A stretch of DNA of 64,000 bases. It comes from Dromaius novaehollandiae (lineage: Eukaryota; Chordata; Aves; Casuariiformes; Dromaiidae). How positions within the stretch are numbered: the stretch's first letter is position 1; the number at the start of each line of letters is the position of its first letter. Shown here piece by piece: positions 9,856 through 64,000 of the stretch. A program made the position numbers and the translations under genes. The DNA is taken from positions 68,610,941 to 68,674,940 of the forward strand of contig NC_088130.1 of assembly GCF_036370855.1 (NCBI RefSeq), given 5' to 3'. The notes under the pieces were generated by a model, which searched no databases, was not told the origin of the DNA, and worked only from the letters and a program-made list of their open reading frames with translations.

Positions 9856-12800
9856 GAGCTGCGTCCTCCTCAAAAAAAGCACCGTTATTTTGTTGTAAAC
9901 TGCGTTTTCTCCCTTCGCCGCTGGCTGACCGCACCCCATTTAGGCACATAAACGGGAGCTGGCGCTGCTTCGCGCTTCCCCATCCCTTTGCAGCGGCCTG
10001 CAAGGCGCTGCGATCCCGCGCACTTAATTAATGACTTTTAATTAGCTCAGGCCATTTAAGCGCTTCTGAAGCAACCGCTTGTGCACTTAAGTCAGAGCTT
10101 TTCAGCCTTCTGAAGCCATCGGCAAAAGCTGTCAGGCCACTTGTTCACGTTTGCAGAGGGCTTGTAATTTTAAGGATAGAAATGTTTGAAATATAAACAT
10201 CTATATTTACATATATCAAATATATACATAAATAACTCCTGAAATGTACATTTATTACATTCCCATTTTTGACCCAAAGTCATGATTTCTTCAAAAGTGT
10301 TTATTTCACAAATTTTTGTTTTATCCACAGCCAAATATTACAGTGACTATTACAAGCATTTTCCTATAAACAAAGGTGTAGTTTACAGATTTGTTCAAAA
10401 TGGAAAAAAATATTTTATAAGCAGTAGTATTTCATCTACAGCATTCGCTCCTGTATATCATTCAGCTTCTTTTAGAGCAGCTCTACCTTCTGCTGGTCAA
10501 GGTAATGAGACTTCACAAACCCGAGAAAAACCCAAACCAAAAAAACAAAACATCAGACATTGCACTGTTACAGCACATTTTTGGATAATTTCAATTCTTA
10601 TTTCAACTTAATTTGACAGTCTTTGTTCGTTGGCACTTATATTTCAGAATAAATTGTATGCTCATTGGGGAATATGTTCTATGGACTGTTTTATTCAACA
10701 TTCACATTGCTAAAATTTTATGAGGGAAAGAATTGTTTAGGATTAATACATGTGAATCAAAGCTGGAGGAAAAGGTTTGTGGCAACTCATGCAAATCATT
10801 TTAGTTAGGTTGCCACGTTTATATGCAATCCTGAAGCATTAATTTTGCAGTTAAACACATTAAATTGAAAGAATGAATTTGCACAATCTAGTGAGATTAC
10901 TAGTGAAAAGGGAGGAAAATGACCTGCTGTTTCAAGTGCGTCCTTCCTACATTTATCTTTTTGTGAATCCCTTTGAAAATCTGACCTGCAATTTGTGGAC
11001 GTTACCTACACCGTGATTTCAGTGATGCAACTGGGTTCTCCCCGCTTGCATGTTTTTAAGCTATAGCATCAGGAAAGGTAGCTGACTCTGCATGCTTAAA
11101 CACTGCAACAGGCCCACCTCTCGTTATTATGGCGCTCATGCAAGAAGTCTTATTAGATCAGGGAAATAAGTTGTACGAGCAAAAACGTTAATCACACAGG
11201 ATTGCATAAATTCACTCCTAAGGCCTAATTTTCTTTTCTACAGTCAACTACTACAACTTTACCAGCTGGAAGATCAGCAACCTCAGCTACAGAACTGCCC
11301 CCCCCCCCCCCCCAAAAAAAAAAAATCAGTGAAAACAAAACGTGAATGTTGTCCTGGACGCTCTTCAGATGCACAGAATACATGCATGAAGTCGCCTTTG
11401 AGGAGGTGCATGGTTTGGTTTTGTTTGTCTTGGGGTAGGGGTGGAGGATTTACGTCTTGTATTCATTCCCATGGAGATTAGGATTCCCAATCCTACTTTT
11501 CTGAGATACATTATACATGCAAAAACCAACATGGGTCACTAATGCTTTCTTTCTAGCAATTTCAGAACGCTCTTGCAGACCTTCTCGCAGCCAGATTTTA
11601 TACGCAGACTTCTGCATCCGCAGACAAATTTTCATGGCGGAACAACATAAATATTCCTGCAGTTTAACACTTGTTTCAGAAACAGTGTTGAGAAGTCAGT
11701 TACCTTAGTAACAGCTAAAGGCACACAATGAGAAAACGTTGAACTTAATAATCAATATTTAAAAATAAAGACATCTGGAAAGCAGCCAGCTTTCTCAAAG
11801 CCATGCTTTGTGTTAAATTTGCTCCTTAAATAAAGAAGTGCCAATCCGAGCAGAGAAAGGCATGCTTGAGCATAGCAATTTAACAAAATTAAAAACAAAT
11901 TTAAAAAATTGCCAACAGAGAAAACTACATATATTAAAGATATTTAATACAGAGTCCTCTTCCAGATGGAGTTTAATGGACAAGCTACATCATTGCAGAT
12001 CAAGACATTAAATCCCAGCTCCTATCTATACATACTAACCGTTTTTAAGACAGTCTCTTTGCTATACATATAAATTATGATCCTGAAAACTCCAGTGAAA
12101 GACCATTACTCCCTAGAGTAGCATTAACCACATTTTGTAACTGTGACCAGCAACAAAATCATTGCGGAAGAGGATTCTGCAGCAACCTGTCATTTAGTCT
12201 GACTGATAAGCAGTGGTTTAATCAGTCTGCTGGGAATTGTACACTGAATAATTTACAAGGGAGAGAGGTAGAGACCTGAAGAGCCTGAGAGGGAACTGCT
12301 GGCCTAAGACGAATTCTGAGAAATAGCACTGCGTTATAACCACATTGCGTAAAGACTAAATTTGAAAATTACTTCTGTTTTGTTCTGTGACAACTACCAT
12401 TGCATGGAAAAAAGGGATAAGATTTAACTGGAAAATTAAATTCAGAGCATTGCAAAAAACATTCATTTGCAAGAGGTGAAAAGAGGTAGGTACAATAAAT
12501 AAAAGTATTGTAGATGAGCAAGTGACAGAAGAGTAGGTGCTTGCTGGGTGCGGGCAGCACTATGGTGGTGTTATCCTTCCTGCACCTGAAGGGGAGATGA
12601 AGGCACTACTGAAAACGCACGGTAGATGCAGACGCTCAAGGACTGTAGTTTGGAGGTAGTGCTGGTACTGTACAAGCAATAAGTTTTCTTTTATAATTAG
12701 TTGGGTAATGGTTAGAGGAAAAGATAACTGCTCCCTAGGGAATGGCCTTAACTCTGTTCTTCACTGGTAAGAGCAGTACTAAATCCTCGTCCTCCATTTG

Positions 12801-14719
12801 AAACAAAGCATTTACCTTCAAGCATAGACCGATACAATTCTTAACAGCACTCAACTTTTTCTTTAAAAATGTGCTTTTGGATAGTAATATACATATATAG
12901 TACATACAGGACTATTACAGTTTGTATATACATAGATTATATACATGATGTTTAAATCAAAACACACACTACCTAAAAAGGTGACTGCAGCACGGTGGTT
13001 TTTTAGTGTCGTGCATCTTCAAGAGCCTTTACATCCTGCTTTAATACTCTGAGCCGACTAGATACCTACTCATTAATTTGCTGCGCGGATATGATTTACA
13101 CCAACTAAAAGTAGCCCGAAAGATGCAGGGAGGTTTTCCGAAAGCTCTTAATCATCACGGAAGCACTGAGATGACCAGGACCACAACCACAGCAGCAAGT
13201 GAGTTAAGATCTGCGTAGACAAGATCATTATGGAAGCAGAGAGGCCAAAATGCCCCCGGTTATAAGACGCGGGGGCCTTTGCCATGGCACTGGAGCACGA
13301 CGAGTAACGGCACAGTCCCAACGTGCAGACCTACCACAACGGCATCATGCACAGGACTGTTGTACAGCCTCATCCACCCTTGGAAACAGTCTTTTTTTTT
13401 CCGTCCCAGCAAGCATAGTGGTTTTCTGCAGTGACTGCAGGGATTAAATGTAGTGTGCTAAGTATTGAGAAAAATCAATTACTGCTTTTGGGAGTAGCTG
13501 GCCCCTTGTAATGCCCAGCTGGTGAGGTCAGAAGGCTTGTTTAGTATACTGGTTACGTAAATAAAAGTCCTAGCAGCCAGAATTTGGATAAATTGGATTT
13601 CTTAGTTTGAGGTTGTTGTAGATAAAAGAATTGGAATTAAAAAAGGCTTATGTTACTAACACATTAGCTGATGATTTTTCATGTTAAACCATTTCATTGC
13701 TTAGCTGTTCCCTTTTGCTTTTGAACTTTTTTTTCTTTTTAAAGTATTCCTCATTTATCTAAGCCCAGTATTTGGCAAGCTTTCTGATGGCTGTTGAGTT
13801 GAACAGAGTTTTCGTTTCCTAGTCCTGGGCTACGGCTAGGATGAATCCACTGAAGGAAGAAGGACTGGGGATGTGATTATTAAACTGGGTTGCACTTGTC
13901 TGACTTACTTAGGCATAAGCTTCCAATACTGGCTACGTAAAAGCAAGGAAACAACTTCTTATCTCATACTCAGCAACCCTTTTGCCATGGCATGAGAGTG
14001 TTTGACTTCTAAAAGCACAGGGAGAGCTGGCAACAGCGGTCCGGATGGCACTTGCCTGTACTAGAAGCAGGAGGCTTACGGCAGTCCCTTCTCTCAAGCT
14101 CACGTCATTCGGACGAAATCTTTGCAAGTCACTAATACAAATTTCGTAATGGAAGAAAGTCCAAATCGCCAGTTTATTTGAATTCCCTGTAGCATGTAAA
14201 TAAGAGATGCACTGTATGAAGTAAGGAGAGAAACAGCATTTCTGAAACTGAAGATTCATGACAAATTCCGTATCAGTGGAAACGAGCATTGTTCAAGCCT
14301 GTTACCTTAACCTGCATGATAAACACATACTTGTACCTTCTGCAATTTAATTTCTGAACTATTGCGATACAGTTACTAGCAAGAACAATAGGCAGAATTG
14401 CATATCTCCATTATTAATATATACAGACCACCTAGTTATTAGACAAATTGTACGTCCTTGAAGGCAGCATAAATGTCTAGGATTTTGTCTTAGATTTTTA
14501 ATTGTCATTCCTTCATAGTCACCTATGAAGATCAAAGTAAGCTGTCTCCCACTAATCATTCTTTTCTGTTAGCAGCTTTTGGAGATTAATATGGGCTTTG
14601 AACTATGTCAGCATAAAATCAAGCAGTAAAAAAAAAAAAAAAAAAAAAGAAAGAAAATTGTATTTCAAGTATCCTTATTCTGAGCTATAAATTACCAAAA
14701 AAAAAAATCACATACAGAT
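9856..14719. other. Intergenic region between ACAA2 and MYO5B
   Basis: This is about 4.9 kb of mostly AT-rich sequence between the ACAA2 island and the proposed MYO5B poly(A) site. It contains TTAATTAA and TTTTAATTAG homeodomain-like words near 10024-10045, a C16-A12 tract at 11298-11325 and an A-run at 14628-14648. A further AATAAA (minus strand) at 14173-14178 means the MYO5B 3' UTR could extend into this region. The open frames present lack protein-like composition. No tRNA or scaRNA was recognised. Confidence 0.8.
11298..11325. repeat. Poly(C)16-poly(A)12 tract
   Basis: Sixteen C are followed directly by twelve A in the intergenic region. It is a simple-sequence tract whose length may vary or be mis-sequenced. 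Confidence 0.9.
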
Positions 14720-14887
14720 CAGTCTCTTTTTTTACTGTACAGTCCATTTATTACTGTGTATTGGTTCTTCCATAAACTTATTTGGTCCACATTTAAAGAG
14801 CTCCTTAATTCCTTTTTTGATTTCTCTTTTTTTGCTGGAGGTCTCTGGGTATGAGAGATGGACTTGATGGACTTAATTATATTTTCT
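14720..14887 (-). other. MYO5B: MYO5B 3' UTR (minimal, proposed)
   Basis: This is the sequence after the MYO5B stop codon up to a proposed cleavage zone about 15-30 nt past the AATAAA at 14747-14752. Mammalian MYO5B has a longer 3' UTR, so a distal site further left is equally possible. Transcript ends would settle it. Confidence 0.4.
14747..14752 (-). terminator. Candidate MYO5B poly(A) signal AATAAA
   Basis: A canonical AATAAA lies about 135 nt after the stop codon. It is followed by TGTA and then, after about 35-60 nt, by a GT/T-rich stretch (TGTATGTGA and a T-run, near 14697-14717 on the minus strand). This is the expected layout of a cleavage site. A second AATAAA is at 14173-14178, and one lies inside the last codons at 14893-14898. 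Confidence 0.45.
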
Positions 14888-60024
<45,137 letters not shown>

Positions 60025-63000
60025 CTGAAAGCAAAGCCCAGAATCAGCCTGCACGCCGGGCGTTATTTCTTTAGGGTCACCCTCCGTGCGGATCACAGTC
60101 CCCTGGAAGGAGCTAGCTTGCCCAAACCTGAACCCCGTCTCAGCCCTCCTTTGGCACCGAACCTATTTATCGGTGCTTCTCTGGTTTGCAATGGAAACGC
60201 GATGAGAAAGGGCTCATGAGCTCCTCTTCCCACGCAGTGCATCAGGAGCATCTTCCTCCCGGTTACCAAAACCTCTCACTCCCAGCAAGACCACAGCAGT
60301 AAAGCTTTGCTTCTCCAAACTCCAACAAATACAGAAATTTGAATCAACTCGTTCACTAACCACCTCACGTTGAGGTCTGTTGCCGAGACCTTTAAAACAA
60401 ACGTGAAATTTTGGGGCTCTGAAGAGACAAGGCAGCAGCTTGGACGACGCTTTGCTGTCATCAGCAGTCAAGTCTCTAAACAGGCAACACTAACTCAAGG
60501 GATCGGAGCCCTATATGTTACTGCTAGGGACCAGCATCTCCTGCCATCTCCGCGAGATTGAGAGCCTGCAGACAGGATCCTGGAAACGGCTCAAGTCTCA
60601 GCCTTCTCCAAATTAACACGGTGAGTTATGGACCCCCCAGAACCAGACTTGTTAATTGAAACAGCAGGTGTTTCCAGCGCTGCCAAATAGCGGCTGTCAT
60701 CATTTCAAAAAAACCTGCGCAGTGGACGTCAAGAAAAAGACGGGAGAAGACTGCAGATATCTTGATTTCTGCTCTTACGCAGCAAAGACGTTTGTGAGCC
60801 CTGGCCTCGCTCATGCGACGGCTCTGGCAGCTCACGGCAACGAGGACGCACCGCGTGAGCCTCAGCCACGCAGAAACCCCTCCTCAGCCCAGCAGCCCCA
60901 CGCGTCTATTTATTTTTGTGCTACTACAACCAATTTTGCCTATTTTTCCAGTTCAGCAAAATAAAATATACTACGGATTAGGAGAGGAAGAGGGGGAACA
61001 AAAAAAGGGGGGCAAAACAAATCACAAAATGCCAGTGTCATGCCTGCAACAGGTCCTTATACTGGCCCGTTTTCCACAGTGGGGCTAGGGGAGATGTCAC
61101 ACCATCTCGGTAGCTTCCCTCCGCAAGATTGACATCTCCATAAAACGTCTCATCTCTAATGAAACTCTCTGCAAGCTGGGAGCCTGGCAAGACAGACGTA
61201 CCAGAAATATTTCTCAAGATACATGATGAACGCAGTTTCACCTCAGTCCAGAAAATGCAGCGAGGGAGGAAAGCCAGTCTGATTAAAAGCAATACGCTAA
61301 TTAAAAGAACGCAGGAGAAGGGAAAGGCTCACAAAGAGAAGGGAGGGAGAAAAAGCAAAGGACCCGGGCTGCTGAGGACTGGAAGTGCCAAACAGCTCCT
61401 GCATGGAGACATTGCACCCTAAACCCTATTTGCAAGGAGTACAGGACCAGAAAGGGTCCTTAGCTTGGTATCTAAAATGAAAGCTAAGACAGAGCACTAC
61501 TGGAGACAGCAAAAGTACTGAATTACCACTAGCTGGAGAACAGTAACTAAAAAAAGACGCTGCTGAGAAGAGCCGTCTCCGGGGTGAGGGAGAGCTCAAC
61601 TAAACCCAACGGTTATGCGAGGCTACGGGCTCGTGTCATGTAGCGCTTAAGCCAAAATTGTGCTCCCTTCTCTTCCTAATCACTGTTCTTTTACAAGCAC
61701 ATTTCCAGTTTTGCGCCTGAACTCGGTCCTCTGGCTCTGCGCGCATGCAAGCACGTCGGACGCTGACCGAGATCCAAATTAAAGCCGAAAGGAGAAGCAG
61801 AGCACGCAGCTCCCAAGGCACAGAGCCAAACGCGATGCTGGAGACATCCCGCCTGTCTCAGATGCTACTCGAGCCAGATTTGTGGCAGAGCTCGGGGGAA
61901 GAGAGGAGGAGGAGGAGGAGGGAGCTTTCCCATTAAGCTGCCAGAGCCAGTTTAGGGGCTGGAAATATTAAATGCTGCTGTTAAGAGGAAAAAGTCATCT
62001 GGCAGGTGCTGCCCGGGCTCCTCCGGCAAAGCGCAGCTGGTGAAGGGGCAACGCACACAGCTGCGGGAACGCATCCAAGTTGGGCAGAGTGCGATAAAAT
62101 CCATCCCTCCTCCTGCACCCGAGCAGAGACGGTGCAGGCTTCGTGGATGCTTTCAAACGAGAGTCAGATACCTGCAGGACAATGATTTAAGAGAAGTTGA
62201 CAGTCCCAAGCTTATGCTGCATCTCCTGCTTGCACAGAGTACCCCAAAAAAAGCTCTACCGCCCCGTGGGTTAGGTGGGCAACCAGGAGCTTAATGTGAT
62301 GGGCAAGAGAAACCACACCGTGGGCCGACGCTACAGGAACGGAGCAAAGGGAGAAGGTCGGGGTCGGAAAGCAGGAGGCCATTCGTGCAAGGGACTCGCC
62401 GGGGCACGAGCCCGCTGACCCAGGGGAGCACGGGATGCTCCTTGCCGGGGTACTTGCCGGCCTGGGTAAAGACGGCTGTGTTAAGGCAAGGGAAACCGCG
62501 GAGGTTCATAGCCGCTGTTACAGGATCTCCCCAGAGAAAGGAGTGATTAAAGCATTTAGGTTTAATGTAACACGCCTGCTTAAGCCACTTAAGGTTTAAA
62601 GCAATATCGAATTACCTTGCAACTACATGCTCGGAGAGGGACACAAACATGATCCCCCAGCCCTACGCGAGAGATTTCTCTTGTGCAGAAGTACTGAAGC
62701 TTAATGCTTGGGGCACACGCTCTTCTTTTTTCAAATACATATTTTTACATGTCTTTTTTAGGTCTGACATCAGCATCATCAGTAGAGTAAAGGAAAAAAG
62801 ATCAAGCATCCTTCTCTCCTGCCAGGTACTTGCACACGACGAAGGATGCACCATGCTGCGCCAGGTCAGGAGCTGGGACGGGAGGGTTATGTCGCCCTGG
62901 GACTTGCTGGGAGCTCTTAAAATCACCTCTGCTGGGCTTTAAAGGTGGCCTCTCTCCTCCACCAGCACCACAACCATCCCAACACCCGGCAAGGGCACGC

Positions 63001-64000
63001 CTCATGGCTAGGAACTGGAAAACCACGACAGACCACTAACTAAACACCGTTCTGAACTCCTGAGCTTCCACTATAAAGTTAAAAGATCCAGACAGGAGAT
63101 ATGGGAGAAGAAATGTTACCGGAAAGATCTTCATACCTGCACAGCTGAGAAAGAGGGAGAGGAAGGAACAAGAAACAGAACAACTGATACTGCTCAAACC
63201 TTCCCAAGAAAATAACCTCGAGGCTGAGGTCAAGCACAAGCAACCTCAAACGCCAAAGTTTTGCTTTGAAGGTGCTACCATAGGCCACTAAAGGAAAGAG
63301 GCAATAAAAGGAATGGAGAGATATAAGAAAATAAATAATGCTGGTGAAAAAACTCATTGGGCTGGAGAAGCAAGGGGGATGGTTGCTCATTTGGCCGGGA
63401 GCAGGAGACCTGGTCAACGGGTCCAGCAATTTCTTCGTCATCTAAAGGAACTAACCGGAGGGAAGACTTCCTAATGAAGTCTTGAAAAGCACTTCTCTGA
63501 GCAAGCAGTGTTTGCCCAAAATACTTCTGACCAAATGTTTTATTGCCATTCCATCAATATCGTTCCAGTGGCTCCAAAAGGAAGAGGTGAAAGGAGGAGT
63601 ATAATAGGAATTTTAAGCTTTTATGACTTAGCTATAAAGTCGTTTCTTTTGGTGGCCCAAAATCAGTGACTTCACAGTCTAACTCCCCTGAAAATGCCAA
63701 TGAATGGCATGCCAGGCTGGAGTGACCCAACCATCCCATCACCTCTGCTGAGCACGGACAGCCTTGTGCAGGAGCAGAAGCCAAAATTAAAAAAAAAAAA
63801 AGGGAAATCATTCACAGGCCATGTGATGCCACCCACTGAAAGGATCAATATTTTAAGTGGCCTGGGAGGTGGGAGGCATCGATCCTTCTGCAGGAGTCGG
63901 AGTCTGTTTGGGGGCGTGCAGGCTGAGCCAAGACTTGCTACGAAACTGTTTTAGAAACTGCAGCCCAGGGAGAAAATTTCTCTTGCTTTGTTTACTGCAG
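60025..64000 (-). other. MYO5B: MYO5B intron 17, part
   Basis: No match to the preceding motor exon (GVLETIRISAAGYPS) was found up to the right edge, so at least 4 kb of intron lies here. There is a purine-rich stretch near 61900-61925 and an A-run near 63788-63800, and no recognisable gene or repeat. Confidence 0.8.

Noticed and set aside
9114..9951. Long plus- and minus-strand open frames (up to 255 codons) around the CpG island
   Set aside because: Their composition is Pro/Arg/Ala-rich in all frames, as expected from GC-rich DNA without stops. They overlap ACAA2 exon 1 and its promoter and show no domain.
10270..10282. Nuclear-receptor-like site TGACCCAAAGTCA upstream of ACAA2
   Set aside because: The half-sites are everted, not the direct repeat (DR1) expected for a PPAR element, and it lies about 700 bp upstream in AT-rich DNA.
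10282..10611. 109-codon plus-strand open frame in the intergenic region
   Set aside because: Low-complexity Ser/Lys-rich translation of AT-rich DNA with no family resemblance.
9856..14700. SCARNA17 orthologue next to ACAA2
   Set aside because: No guide complementary to U12 around G22 or U4 around C8, and no convincing C/D box pair, could be read by eye. A covariance search is still needed.
14857..14880. CR1-like scrap (GATGGACTTGATGGACTTA)
   Set aside because: Only a short partial resemblance to the CR1 3' end, without the rest of the consensus, and it lies in the MYO5B 3' UTR.

Overview
This is a vertebrate nuclear window and almost certainly avian. It carries two multi-exon genes, both on the minus strand, with short introns, few transposons, and one fragment of a CR1 LINE of the bird/reptile type at about 30486-30562. 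Every coding exon was recognised by its protein similarity to a mammalian counterpart remembered from family knowledge. The boundaries come from GT-AG splice sites and from reading-frame continuity across all junctions. No database search was run, so the species is not named.

Layout, left to right. Positions 1-9551 hold the 5' half of ACAA2, the mitochondrial 3-ketoacyl-CoA thiolase, transcribed right to left. Exon 1 (9536-9551) sits in a strong CpG island (about 9240-9855). Exons 2, 3 and 4 are at 4978-5144, 2800-2928 and 506-622. The rest of the gene, after about residue 143, lies beyond the left edge. Positions 9856-14719 are intergenic apart from any longer MYO5B 3' UTR. From 14888 to the right edge lies the 3' two thirds of MYO5B (unconventional myosin Vb). 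It appears as 23 coding exons (probably exons 18-40 of a 40-exon gene) with the stop codon at 14888-14890. They encode 1,152 residues: the end of the motor and converter, six IQ motifs, the coiled-coil rod with the Rab8/Rab10-type alternative region, and the complete globular tail. No exon is seen from 60025 to 64000, so that stretch is one long intron.

The order MYO5B then ACAA2, same strand and head to tail, matches human 18q21. The two genes do not share a pathway: ACAA2 performs the last step of mitochondrial fatty-acid beta-oxidation, while MYO5B moves Rab11/Rab8 recycling endosomes along actin. Both reading frames are intact, with no stops or frameshifts and GT-AG introns throughout.

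I did not find an undescribed gene system. The points most worth a second look are: a Tyr-to-Phe replacement at the residue equivalent to human MYO5B Tyr1714, a reported Rab11a-contact residue; two diverged 119-bp direct repeats with short inverted ends on either side of MYO5B exon 23; small CpG-rich patches inside MYO5B introns; and an RFX-type X-box palindrome in the ACAA2 CpG island.
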